Source of the DNA: Peptoniphilus_A sp001811425
GTDB lineage: Bacteria; Bacillota; Clostridia; Tissierellales; Peptoniphilaceae
DNA length: 64,000 nucleotides
Direction: 5' to 3'
Assembly (NCBI RefSeq): GCF_001811425.1
Contig: NZ_KV804698.1
Location: 1 to 64,000, forward strand
Shown piece by piece: positions 37,135 to 45,637 of the stretch (positions are counted from its first letter, which is position 1; each line of letters starts with the position of its first letter). Below the pieces are notes generated by a model. It was not told where the DNA came from and did not search any database. It saw only the letters and a list, made by a program, of their open reading frames with translations. A program made the translations under genes and the position numbers.

Positions 37135-38346
37135 ATGAAGAAGAGAATATACAGTTTAATAATTTTATTTGCGATGGTAACTACGGTCTTCCTACCTCTT
37201 AGTGTTTTGGGAGCATCATCTGTTACCATCGACATAAAGACAAAGGAAAGTTTAAGTAAAAATGATTTAGAGGGCAGGTCTCTTGGTATATGGAAGATAA
37301 ATGATAAGTTTATCGACACTTCTATGGACAAGACGAGACTTGTTGCCATCCTCGATAGGTTAAGTGAGGCTGACTTAGACAGACAGCTTGAAAATAAGGC
37401 TGATAAATGGGTTGTCAGTCCTAAAGAGGCTGATGACTATAAGATTACTCTTAGTCTTGAACCTGGAACTTATTATATAAGGGAGCTTGGGGACAGTAAG
37501 GAGAGGTTTATTGAGTCTGCTGTCTTCAGTCCTGGGGAGGCTAATATTATTAAGTTAAAGTGGGGATTAAAGATTACTCCGACACCTCCACCACCACCTC
37601 CAGGAGAAACTCCACCACCTCCAGAAACTGTTGTGCTAATCAAAAGTGATGGCGAGGGCAATTATCTTGCTGGTGCCAAGTTTACTCTTCACTATGCCAA
37701 TGGAGATCCTGTTTTGACAAAGAATGGCGCCTTTGATGATAAGGGTTCTGCTGAAGTTTTTGTCACTGATGAAAATGGCAGGATAACTATTAAGAATGTG
37801 AAGGCTGGCATTTATACTTTTAAGGAAGTTGAAGCTCCAGCTGGCTATGAGATAGTGAAAAGTGAAAGTGATTTTGTTATTTTTGAAGGCAAGGGTGCCA
37901 ATGTAAGTGTCATCAACAAGAAGAAGTTAGGTTCTTATAATTTCTTTAAGACTGATGGGTCTAGGAAGAAGGGCCTTCCTGGTGCAGAGTTTATTATTAC
38001 TCGTGACAAGGATGGTATGGACGAAAGGGTTAAGCGAAATGGCAAGGACCTTGTTCTAAATTCTGGTAGTGATGGCAAGTTTGCTGTTTACGACCTTCCT
38101 TATGGCACTTATTATATTTGGGAGACTAAGGCTCCAGAGGGCTACAGTCTTTTAAATGGCAGTTTGGAATTTGAAATTAATGATAATTCTTTTGAGAAAG
38201 TCCTAATTATTGAAAACACTATTGAAAATGGTGACGAGTCACCTCGTCCTCTTCCTAAAACTGGTGACATCACACTCATTGTTTTAGTTGTTGCCGGTGC
38301 GGTGATGATTGGATTAGGTAAGTATTTAATCAAGGACAAGAGATAG
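37135..38346 (+). CDS. LPKTG minor (basal-type) pilin
   Basis: 403 residues from ATG 37135, chosen because GTGAGGT lies just upstream and a signal peptide begins there (MKKRIYSLIILFAMVTTVFL); a frame extending to 37018 has neither. An N-terminal domain of about 145 residues is followed by a proline-rich linker (PTPPPPPPGETPPPP), two SpaA/Cna-B-like domains with E-boxes (YTFKEVEAPAGY, YYIWETKAPEGY) and the sorting signal LPKTG, a helix and KDKR. The standard LPKTG motif and proline-rich segment fit a basal or ancillary pilin that ends the fibre on the wall. Followed at once by a terminator. Confidence 0.88.
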   Translation: MKKRIYSLIILFAMVTTVFLPLSVLGASSVTIDIKTKESLSKNDLEGRSLGIWKINDKFIDTSMDKTRLVAILDRLSEADLDRQLENKADKWVVSPKEADDYKITLSLEPGTYYIRELGDSKERFIESAVFSPGEANIIKLKWGLKITPTPPPPPPGETPPPPETVVLIKSDGEGNYLAGAKFTLHYANGDPVLTKNGAFDDKGSAEVFVTDENGRITIKNVKAGIYTFKEVEAPAGYEIVKSESDFVIFEGKGANVSVINKKKLGSYNFFKTDGSRKKGLPGAEFIITRDKDGMDERVKRNGKDLVLNSGSDGKFAVYDLPYGTYYIWETKAPEGYSLLNGSLEFEINDNSFEKVLIIENTIENGDESPRPLPKTGDITLIVLVVAGAVMIGLGKYLIKDKR

Positions 38347-38349
38347 AAT

Positions 38350-38374
38350 GAGGCTCCTTGCGAGCCTCTTTTTT
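38350..38374 (+). terminator. Intrinsic terminator between pilin and sortase genes
   Basis: GAGGCTC (38350-38356), loop CTTGC, GAGCCTC (38362-38368), then six Ts: a perfect 7-bp stem with U tract. It lies inside the operon, 11 bases before the first sortase start, and probably attenuates sortase expression. Confidence 0.85.
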
Positions 38375-38384
38375 ATGGAGCAAT

Positions 38385-39365
38385 ATGAGCAAGAAAAAGA
38401 AAAAATCTAATTTTTTATTTATTTTTATTTTCATACTGGGGCTTGGTATTTTGTCCTATCCCATGATATCCAACTGGTATTATAGGATTGAGTCCAACAA
38501 CCAAGTTGCCGACTACAAGGAAGCGAGAGACCTCTTAAGTGATGAAGAGATAGGGAGAAGGATGAGGCTTGCCAAGATTTACAACGACAATCTGGGCAAT
38601 GTGACTCCAAAGGACCCTTACAGTGAAGAGGAAAAGCACAAGGCAATCGAAAATTATGCTCAGATGTTAGAGCTAAGGACCAAGATAGGCGTTGTCACTG
38701 TTCCTTCTATTGATGTTGAGCTGCCTATTTATGCTGGTACTAACGAGGAGATCCTCCAAAAGGGTGCAGGCCACTTGGAAGGTACATCTCTTCCTATTGG
38801 CGGTGAGTCTACTCACACTGTTATCACTGCCCACTCAGGTCTTCCTTCTGCAAGGCTCTTTACGGACCTGCAAAAGGTGAAGATGGGCGAGAAGTTTTAC
38901 ATCGAAAATATTGGGGGGACACTGGCTTATGAGGTTGACCACATTGATGTCATTGACCCAAGTGACTTTTCTCAGCTACTTGTGGTGCCAGAAAAGGACT
39001 ATGCAACCCTACTTACTTGTACTCCTATTATGATCAACACTCACAGGCTCATTGTCCGTGGTCACAGGGTGCCTTATGTGCCAGAGGTTGACGAAAAAGT
39101 TATGGAAGACAAGGGTGGAAATCTTGGAATTGATAAAAGGCTTATCATTCTCTTAATTTTTGCTATAATTATCTTAGTTAGATATTTGTTGTCAAGGCGA
39201 AAGAAAAAATTGGCAAAAAAGAGAGAATTGGAAAGGGCAAAAAATATTGAGCTGGCTAAGATGAATATGAGCGCCAATAATAAGAGTGAGGATAATATTA
39301 AGGGCGATGGCAATAGTGGAAATGATGATATGAGTAAGGGTGATGGCGATGGTGGAAAAGTTTAA
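38385..39365 (+). CDS. Class C sortase (pilus polymerase) 1
   Basis: 326 residues from ATG 38385 (GGAG upstream); the longer frame from 38358 would start inside the terminator hairpin. N-terminal membrane helix, then the class C lid motif DPY (near residue 92), catalytic His in VITAHSG, Cys in TLLTCTP and Arg in RLIVRGHR, and a C-terminal membrane helix followed by a long charged tail rich in Lys, Asn, Asp and Gly. Class C sortases join pilin subunits by transpeptidation on the outer face of the membrane. Overlaps the next sortase. Confidence 0.93.
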   Translation: MSKKKKKSNFLFIFIFILGLGILSYPMISNWYYRIESNNQVADYKEARDLLSDEEIGRRMRLAKIYNDNLGNVTPKDPYSEEEKHKAIENYAQMLELRTKIGVVTVPSIDVELPIYAGTNEEILQKGAGHLEGTSLPIGGESTHTVITAHSGLPSARLFTDLQKVKMGEKFYIENIGGTLAYEVDHIDVIDPSDFSQLLVVPEKDYATLLTCTPIMINTHRLIVRGHRVPYVPEVDEKVMEDKGGNLGIDKRLIILLIFAIIILVRYLLSRRKKKLAKKRELERAKNIELAKMNMSANNKSEDNIKGDGNSGNDDMSKGDGDGGKV

Positions 39366-40176
39366 AAAAAATTGGAAAATTATTCTTATTTTTGTGCTTG
39401 GGCTAATGATTGCCATTTACCCAATTATTTCAAATTATTATTACACTGTGGAGAACAACAATCAGGTTAAGGACTTCCAAGAGGCTGTTTCTGAAATGCC
39501 AGATAAGGAAGTTTTGGAGAGGATCGATCTTGCCAAGGCATACAATGATACTCTCGACCCTTCAAGGCTGGCTGACCCCTACACTGAAAGGGAAAAGAAG
39601 GGCGTGGAAAACTACGCTCGTATGCTTGAAGTTAGGGAAAAAATTGGCTACATTGATGTGCCAAAGATTAACCAACAAATTCCTGTCTACGCTGGTACTT
39701 CTGAAGACATTTTGCAACACGCTTGTGGTCACTTGGAAGGGACATCTCTTCCTATTGGTGGCAAGGACACTCACGCTGTCATTACAGCCCACAGGGGACT
39801 GCCACAAGTTAAACTCTTTAGGGACCTAGACAAGATGGAAGTGGGAGATCTATTCTTCTTCACAAATGTTAAGGAGACTCTAGCCTACAAGGTGGACCAA
39901 ATTCTCGTTGTGGAACCTTGGGACTTCGAGCCAGTCCTAGTTGTGGAAGGCAAGGACCTCATGACCCTACTTACTTGTACGCCTTACATGATAAATTCTC
40001 ACAGACTGCTTGTGCGTGGTCACAGGGTGCCTTATGTGCCAGAGGTGAAAGAGGAAATTGAAAGAGCTAAGTTCAACTACAAGTCTCTAATTGTGCCGGG
40101 AATCGTTCTTGCTGTAGTTATGCTTATTATATTCTTATATATTAGACATAGGAGGAGAAGACGCTATGAAGGTTAA
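39349..40176 (+). CDS. Class C sortase 2
   Basis: 275 residues from ATG 39349, with AAGGG 8 bases upstream; ATG 39343 and GTG 39340 are in-frame alternatives. Closely related to sortase 1 (shared YPIISNYYY-type membrane segment, NNNQVKDFQEA, CxHLEGTSLPIGG). Lid motif DPY, His in VITAHRG, Cys in TLLTCTP, Arg in RLLVRGHRVPYVPEV, C-terminal helix. Probably arose by tandem duplication with sortase 1 and may handle a different pilin. Overlaps both neighbours. Confidence 0.92.
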   Translation: MVEKFKKNWKIILIFVLGLMIAIYPIISNYYYTVENNNQVKDFQEAVSEMPDKEVLERIDLAKAYNDTLDPSRLADPYTEREKKGVENYARMLEVREKIGYIDVPKINQQIPVYAGTSEDILQHACGHLEGTSLPIGGKDTHAVITAHRGLPQVKLFRDLDKMEVGDLFFFTNVKETLAYKVDQILVVEPWDFEPVLVVEGKDLMTLLTCTPYMINSHRLLVRGHRVPYVPEVKEEIERAKFNYKSLIVPGIVLAVVMLIIFLYIRHRRRRRYEG

Positions 40177-40993
40177 GACTAGGGTTTTAATTGGATATTT
40201 ATTTATTCTCTTGGGGATTTTTATGCCCCTACTTGCCTTTACTTCCATGTCTTATAGGGAAATTGTGGCGAACAAAAGGTATGCGGCTTTTAAGGAAAAG
40301 GAAGAAAGTTTAACTGATGACCTTAAAAAGTACAATGAAGATGTGACAAAGGGCGATGCCAATATTATCGACCCCTTCTCCAACGAGGACTACAAGGGTT
40401 ATTATGACATTAAGGGCATAGACAAGGAGGAGGTCTTTGCCTACCTCATTATCCCAAAGCTTGACATGAAAAAGCCGATTTATCTTGATGCAACTTACAA
40501 GCACTTGGATCTTGGTGTAGCACAAGTTGAGGGGACAAGTCTTCCCCTTGGTGGCAAGTCCACGAGATCTGTCATAGCTGGCCACAGAGGCTGGTGGGGA
40601 GACCTCATGTTTTACAATGTAGAGAAACTTGAAGAAGGTGACGACATTTTTATTGACGGTCGGTCTGGACTTTTGAAGTACAAGGTCACTGGGCAGGAGA
40701 TAATTGACCCCAGCGATTGGGAAAAAGTTCTGCCTATTGAGGGCAGGGACATGGTCACACTTTTAACTTGTCATCCAAAGAGACCACCGAGACCAAAGAG
40801 GCTGCTCATTAACGCAGAGAGAGTAGTGGAGAAAAAGGCAGAGCCTGTGGAAAAAGTAAGTGAAGAAAGACAAGTTTCTTATTTGAAGTACGGAATCTAT
40901 GGCGTGACTCTTGTGGGTTGGCTTGCTTTTATTATCACCTTCTTTAAGATGATAGGCTATGTAAGAGAAGGCAAGAGAAGGAAGAAAAGATAA
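40166..40993 (+). CDS. Class C sortase 3, divergent
   Basis: 275 residues; GGAGGAG upstream, overlapping sortase 2 by 11 bases. Lid motif DPF, His in VIAGHRG, catalytic Cys in TLLTCHPKRPPRPKRLLI and two membrane helices. The TCHP active-site region and different downstream arginine spacing set it apart from the other two, so it is not a simple duplicate. It may act on the minor pilin or at the wall-anchoring step. Last gene of the pilus operon. Confidence 0.9.
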   Translation: MKVKTRVLIGYLFILLGIFMPLLAFTSMSYREIVANKRYAAFKEKEESLTDDLKKYNEDVTKGDANIIDPFSNEDYKGYYDIKGIDKEEVFAYLIIPKLDMKKPIYLDATYKHLDLGVAQVEGTSLPLGGKSTRSVIAGHRGWWGDLMFYNVEKLEEGDDIFIDGRSGLLKYKVTGQEIIDPSDWEKVLPIEGRDMVTLLTCHPKRPPRPKRLLINAERVVEKKAEPVEKVSEERQVSYLKYGIYGVTLVGWLAFIITFFKMIGYVREGKRRKKR

Positions 40994-41019
40994 TAGATAG
41001 TTTTAGCGATATAATTTTT

Positions 41020-41056
41020 AGAGTCTGGTTGACTTACAAAAGCCAGACTCTTTTTG
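41020..41056 (+). terminator. Terminator of the pilus operon
   Basis: AGAGTCTGG pairs with CCAGACTCT across a 14-base loop, followed by TTTTT, 27 bases after the last sortase stop. Confidence 0.85.
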
Positions 41057-41110
41057 TTTTGGCAAAAATTTTTGCTTTACAAGAGTTTTATGGAGTTTTG
41101 TCAAAAAAAA

Positions 41111-41273
41111 GTCCTTGCTCGAATATCTCATTCCAAAAATTGTTGCCTTCTAAATCTTGAACTTCTAAAATCGCAAAGTCGCTTCGCTCCAACAGTGCGA
41201 TTTTAGCCGAAGTTCTTCGATTTGAAAGCAAAGCAATTTTTTACATAGGATATTCTTAGCAAGGAGCTTTTTT
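41111..41273. repeat. Palindromic repeat element, copy 1
   Basis: About 163 bases that match 57892-58055 along the full length with scattered substitutions. The whole element is one long inverted repeat: outer arms CCTTGCTCGAATATCTCAT against the reverse complement of ATAGGATATTCTTAGCAAGG, inner arms TAAAATCGCA against TGCGATTTTA, apex near TCGCTTCGCTC. No ORF. A T run follows the right end, so it can also end transcription. It lies just after the pilus operon terminator. Confidence 0.85.
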
Positions 41274-41315
41274 ATATGCTTACATATGAAGTAAAATTTA
41301 CAAATTCACAAGCAT

Positions 41316-41344
41316 TTGACTTATAAAAGTCTAGCAGATATATT
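41316..41344 (+). promoter_or_regulatory. Promoter of the RelB-like antitoxin gene
   Basis: TTGACT (41316-41321), 17-base spacer, TATATT (41339-41344), about 46 bases before the start codon. Confidence 0.6.
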
Positions 41345-41390
41345 AACAAATTATAGAATTATGATAAAATTAGTTTGAGGAGATGGTCCT

Positions 41391-41636
41391 ATGGCACAAA
41401 TTAATGTCAGAGTAGATGAAGATGTTAAAAGAAAGGCAGAGAGAGTCTGCCAAGAAATTGGAATTTCTATGTCTTCTGCAATAAATATTTACTTGAAAAA
41501 AATAGCGAGAGAAAATAAAATCCCCTTTGAATTAACAGCAGATCCTTTTTATAGCAGAGAAAATATGGATTATCTTGAAAAGAAATATAAGGAATATAAA
41601 GATAGGAAATCAAATCTTATTGATGATGAGGATTAG
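41391..41636 (+). CDS. RelB/DinJ-family antitoxin without adjacent toxin
   Basis: 81 residues. The N-terminus is the ribbon-helix-helix of RelB/DinJ antitoxins (INVRVDEDVKRKAERVCQEI, GISMSSAINIYLKKIARENK). The acidic C-terminal part (FYSRENMDYLEKKYKEYKDR) would wrap a RelE/YafQ-type RNase. The expected toxin gene is not downstream: the next ORF is an XRE regulator 114 bases away. It may be a remnant, or may act on a toxin elsewhere. GAGGAG precedes the start. Confidence 0.85.
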   Translation: MAQINVRVDEDVKRKAERVCQEIGISMSSAINIYLKKIARENKIPFELTADPFYSRENMDYLEKKYKEYKDRKSNLIDDED

Positions 41637-41749
41637 AATTATTTATTTTTAATAATTTGTGATAAATTAAAATGTCCAAATTCAAATCGTTTAACTTATG
41701 ATAAAATATTTTTTATAAAGTGGAAAAGAAATGAGGGAGGAGGAAGCTT

Positions 41750-42097
41750 ATGGTTGATTTAACAAATGTTGGAAGAAATATAAAATGTTTAAGAGAGAAA
41801 TCTGGACTAAATCAAAGGCAAGTTGCTGAGTTTTTAGACTTGGACCAAGACATGATTTCTAAAATTGAAAAGGGCAAAATAAATATTTCAGAAAGTCAAA
41901 TTGATAAGTTGGCAAATTTGTTTTGCTGTCCTGTTTCTTCCATTTTGTATGGAAATGAAGATTTAACTTGCAGGGTAGATTATAAGTCTGATTCAATAAC
42001 AAGAGAGGACTTAGAAGCTTTGTCTTTAATTAACAAGCTTGTACTTAATCAATTTGAAATGGATAGGATTGCAAGGAAGAGCCAAGATGCAAAGTAA
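41750..42097 (+). CDS. XRE-family HTH regulator
   Basis: 115 residues; GGGAGGAGG upstream. The first ~65 residues form a Cro/CI helix-turn-helix (NIKCLREKSGLNQRQVAEFL, DQDMISKIEKGKINISESQI). The short C-terminal part is helical with no sensor domain. Target unknown; the neighbouring antitoxin gene is a possible partner or target. A terminator follows. Confidence 0.88.
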   Translation: MVDLTNVGRNIKCLREKSGLNQRQVAEFLDLDQDMISKIEKGKINISESQIDKLANLFCCPVSSILYGNEDLTCRVDYKSDSITREDLEALSLINKLVLNQFEMDRIARKSQDAK

Positions 42098-42134
42098 GAT
42101 GAGTTTAAGTAGATTATATTAACATAATAGGAAG

Positions 42135-42168
42135 AAAAGGATGCGGGTTTTGTGCCTGCATCCTTTTT
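42135..42168. terminator. Terminator after XRE gene
   Basis: AAAGGATGC pairs with GCATCCTTT and TTTT follows. The A run on the left makes it usable on the minus strand as well, downstream of iadA. Confidence 0.7.
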
Positions 42169-42281
42169 GTATGTTTGTTTTCTAAATTTTTTCAAAAGTC
42201 GTGATAACTTAAAGTTTCTTAATTGCTTTTAAAATTCATAAGATCTTAAAAATTTTAAATATTTTAAATGTTTTAAATGTT

Positions 42282-43484
42282 TTAATTATTTTCAAAAGTT
42301 CCAAGAACTTGAACTTTTTTATCCCTTATCATAACTTTTCCTAAAGCTATTACTGTATCTATATCAAGTGTTTTTTCGTCAAGCAAATTTATATCTGCAT
42401 CAAAGCCTACTTTAATATTTCCCTTATTCTTTAGGGATAATATTTTTGCTGGGTTTGTGGTAAGACCTCTTAATGCGATTTCAAGTGGGATGTCTTCTTT
42501 AAAGACACATTCCTTTATGGCTTCAAGTAGGCAAGATGATTTGCCAATGCCTAGTCCTACATATTCATTTTTTTCGTTAAACATTGGGAAGCTTCCCTGT
42601 CCGTCTGAAGTGAAAGTAAAGTTATCAAGACATATTTTTTCATCAATTATGCGCCTTAATGCCTTAGAGATTCTAACTTCTCCGTATTCTTTTTCCCAAA
42701 GGTCGGGGTCATCTGCACCAGTGAAGTCACAATAGCCACCACGCTTTAAATATTTTATGCTTTCTTCAAAAAGTTTTGGATTTCTGCCACAGTGAGTTGG
42801 CAAAAATTGTGAAATAGGTATTTCTGTTTCGTCTACTGCACGATTTAGATAATCTAAATTAGACTTTCCATCGCCCATGTGGATGTTAATTATGCCAGCC
42901 TTGTCAGAGAGCATTCCTGCTACTCTTACATTTGCTGCAAGGCGAAGGAATTCTTCAAAGGTAGGCTGAGATGATCTGTGGTCAGATAGGGCGATTTCCC
43001 CTGCCCCAATAATCTTGTCAATGGACATTATATCCTTCATGACATCGCCTGTGAGGGTAGGAGTTGGTATTTGATAGGCTCCTGTGTAGATATAAGATGT
43101 TATTCCTTCTTCTTCAAGACCTCTTGCCTTGGCAAGTAGGGCAGATATATCTCTTGCCACTCCATCTGTCCCCAGTGTTCCAACAACTGTTGTTACGCCA
43201 GCTTTTGTTAATGTGCTTAGTGTTATTTCTGGAGTTCTAGTTTTAAAACCACCTTCGCCACCGCCACCAAGTATATGAACATGGCAGTCTATAAAGCCAG
43301 GTGTCAAAATTTTTCCTCTCCCGTCGATTTCTTCTACATCCAAGCAAGACACATCAATTTTAATTTCATCTTCAATGGCTGCAATTTTATCGCCGAGAAT
43401 TAATAGGTCTTTTGTTCCTAAAAATTCTGGGCTATAAACTTTTGCCTTTCTAATAACTTTAATCATCTTATTCAAATTTATCAC
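42282..43484 (-). CDS. iadA: Isoaspartyl dipeptidase (M38 amidohydrolase)
   Basis: 400 residues or slightly fewer. Metal-binding DCHVHILGGGGEGG near residue 67, later metal histidines in NIHMGDG and LPTHCGRN and catalytic Asp region FTSDGQGS match IadA. The enzyme cleaves beta-aspartyl dipeptides, clearing isomerised Asp/Asn residues and providing amino acids. The start is uncertain: GTG 43484 abuts AGGAA, while TTG 43475 has better spacing and ATG 43466 is also in frame. It begins 3 bases after the permease stop, so the two are one operon. Confidence 0.92.
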   Translation of the reverse strand: MINLNKMIKVIRKAKVYSPEFLGTKDLLILGDKIAAIEDEIKIDVSCLDVEEIDGRGKILTPGFIDCHVHILGGGGEGGFKTRTPEITLSTLTKAGVTTVVGTLGTDGVARDISALLAKARGLEEEGITSYIYTGAYQIPTPTLTGDVMKDIMSIDKIIGAGEIALSDHRSSQPTFEEFLRLAANVRVAGMLSDKAGIINIHMGDGKSNLDYLNRAVDETEIPISQFLPTHCGRNPKLFEESIKYLKRGGYCDFTGADDPDLWEKEYGEVRISKALRRIIDEKICLDNFTFTSDGQGSFPMFNEKNEYVGLGIGKSSCLLEAIKECVFKEDIPLEIALRGLTTNPAKILSLKNKGNIKVGFDADINLLDEKTLDIDTVIALGKVMIRDKKVQVLGTFENN

Positions 43485-43487
43485 TTC

Positions 43488-45200
43488 CTATTGGAAATTA
43501 ATAAGGACTGCAACGATTAATATTATTGAGCCAAGTAGGAAGAAGAAGGCTTGCATCTTGATTTGGAATTTTGCCCACTTAGACCAATCTATACCAGCAA
43601 CGCCAAGGACACCAATTAAACTTGCAGAAACTGGTGTAAAGGCATCCATAAAGCCTGCGCCCATTTGGTAAGCAAGGACTGCAATTTGTCTTGAAAGACC
43701 AACTAAGTCAGCGAGTGGTGCCATAATAGGCATAGTTAGGGCTGCTTGACCTGAGTTTGATGTTACAACTAGGTTAAAGAGTGATTGGAATAGATACATA
43801 CCAATTGCTGCGATTGCCTTTGGCACGCCAGCGAAGGCATTGCCCATGGAGTAAAGAATTGTATTTAAAGCAGAGAAAGAATTTGCATCGCTGCCACCAA
43901 GTACAATTAAAATACCCTTAGCCATACCTACAACAACTGCTGTGCCAGCAAGGTCTGCTGCACCATGTTGGAAACAAGAAGCCATATCGTTAATTGTCAT
44001 GTTGTTTAATTTAAAGATTACAGCAGTAAGACCTGAAGCTAGACCCATAACAAAGAATTGAGAAGCTATTTCAGGAATGTAGTAACCCTTCTTCATAACT
44101 CCCCAAACTATCCAAATTAAAACTGCCAACATTTCAAGTAAAATAATTTTATGGCCAAGTTTAAATTCTTGTGCAGAATTGTCTTCTGCTAATTTTTCTC
44201 TAAATTTATTGTCTGTATCATAGACAACTGAAAGAGTTGGAGTCTTTCTAATTCTTTCGGCATAGACCATAGTGTAAGCTGCACCAAGACCAGTAACTAC
44301 AACCCAACATACAAGTCTAAAGCCTGCACCAGATAAAACTGGAATGCCAGCTATACCTTGAGCTATGGCAACGGAGAAGGGACTCATCCAAGAAACGGCA
44401 TTGCCAAGTTGTGATGCAACGAAGGTTACAGTTACGGCGACAATGGAGTCATAGCCAAGGGCAATGACAAAGGGAACCATTACCATGGAAAAAGGTATAA
44501 CTTCTTCACTCATGCCAAAGGTAGCTCCACCTAAGGAGAATAGGTAAAATAAAATTGGAATTGCAAATTTTTCGAGGCCCTTTGTCTTGTTGATTACAGC
44601 ATAAATACCAGCATCAATGGCGCCAGTAGACATGATGATACCAAAGGCTCCACCTACAACTAAAAGTAGGGCAACAATACCAACGGCAGAACCGTATTTA
44701 TCGCCGGACACTAGACCTTCAAATAAGTAGTTTAGAAAACCAAAACCATTGAAGTCATCAGTACCCCAAATTTTTGCTGTCTTATTTAAGTTGACAGATT
44801 TATCATAAAAATTATCCCCATAAAGTCCGTATAAAGTGTCATCTGTCAAGCCAACCGCATCAAGAGCGCCTTGGTCCCAAGAATCAGCTGGAGTTTTTAG
44901 AAGTTCAGCAAAGGCCTCCTCATCAATTTCCTTTTCTTCCATAGCATCTTTATCTTGGTATAAAGTGTTAAGATTTTGAGCTAGGAAGTCCTTGTTAAGA
45001 GGGTGCATATATCTAAAAGTTTCGGTCTGCAAAACAGTTCTTGTGTCAGTTTCCCCAGAAGCGTTTACATATTCAACATCGTGAGTTGAGAATTTACCAG
45101 CAGGAATTAAAAATGTTAAGCACCAACAAATAAGAACTACAACAAAAATAATTGCATAAGTATGCGGCGTTTTAAATTTTGTTAAATCTTTTTTTCTCAT
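43488..45200 (-). CDS. YfcC-family membrane transporter
   Basis: 570 residues with about twelve helices. An extracytoplasmic insertion of roughly 130 residues lies between the first helix and the next (residues about 35-165), then conserved stretches such as SLGGATFGMSEEVIPFSMVM, GNAVSWMSPFSVAIAQGI and TSNSGQAALTMPIMAPLADL. This is the YfcC/DcuC-like ion transporter group, often annotated as amino acid or arginine/ornithine antiporter. Co-transcription with iadA suggests uptake of dipeptides or export/import of the amino acids released; the substrate is inferred. Confidence 0.87.
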   Translation of the reverse strand: MRKKDLTKFKTPHTYAIIFVVVLICWCLTFLIPAGKFSTHDVEYVNASGETDTRTVLQTETFRYMHPLNKDFLAQNLNTLYQDKDAMEEKEIDEEAFAELLKTPADSWDQGALDAVGLTDDTLYGLYGDNFYDKSVNLNKTAKIWGTDDFNGFGFLNYLFEGLVSGDKYGSAVGIVALLLVVGGAFGIIMSTGAIDAGIYAVINKTKGLEKFAIPILFYLFSLGGATFGMSEEVIPFSMVMVPFVIALGYDSIVAVTVTFVASQLGNAVSWMSPFSVAIAQGIAGIPVLSGAGFRLVCWVVVTGLGAAYTMVYAERIRKTPTLSVVYDTDNKFREKLAEDNSAQEFKLGHKIILLEMLAVLIWIVWGVMKKGYYIPEIASQFFVMGLASGLTAVIFKLNNMTINDMASCFQHGAADLAGTAVVVGMAKGILIVLGGSDANSFSALNTILYSMGNAFAGVPKAIAAIGMYLFQSLFNLVVTSNSGQAALTMPIMAPLADLVGLSRQIAVLAYQMGAGFMDAFTPVSASLIGVLGVAGIDWSKWAKFQIKMQAFFFLLGSIILIVAVLINFQ

Positions 45201-45530
45201 AATTTTCTCCTTTCGAGTTTTATATTTTATCCATATTATTTTAAGAGGCAGTAAATTTTATTTAATTAAGATAATATAAAGACGAAAAATAAATTTAAAG
45301 CCATATTAAAGTAAGCTAAAAAATTAAAATTTATAAGCTGGGGATCTTGGACTAACTTTTAAATTTATCATAAGTTAGATGCTATATGGATATTTTTAAA
45401 GACATAAAATATTAGAGCTTATTTTCAATAAAAATTTAAGCTTAGAATAATATATCTTTGTAAATAGTATATATCAAAAGGCTTTCATTTTGTACAAATA
45501 AAGTTGTAATAAGGGGTTTTAATTTAAAAA
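45201..45530. other. AT-rich intergenic stretch
   Basis: Upstream region of the YfcC-iadA operon. No ORF, tRNA or recognisable structured RNA seen; no confident promoter chosen. Confidence 0.5.
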
Positions 45531-45560
45531 TAAAAAAAATGCAGCTTTTGTGGCCGCATC
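45531..45560 (-). terminator. Terminator of the HTH gene
   Basis: On the minus strand ATGCGGC pairs with GCTGCAT (one G-T) around a 7-base loop, followed by eight Ts. Confidence 0.7.
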
Positions 45561-45637
45561 TATTTTGTATGGTTTTTATATTGCTTAGTTTTTTAATTAT
45601 TTTTTATAAAATTTATTTTTTTATAATTTTTTATCTC

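Noticed and set aside
38385..40993. One of the three sortases being a class A housekeeping enzyme
   Set aside because: All three have the DPY/DPF lid motif and C-terminal membrane helix of class C pilus sortases.
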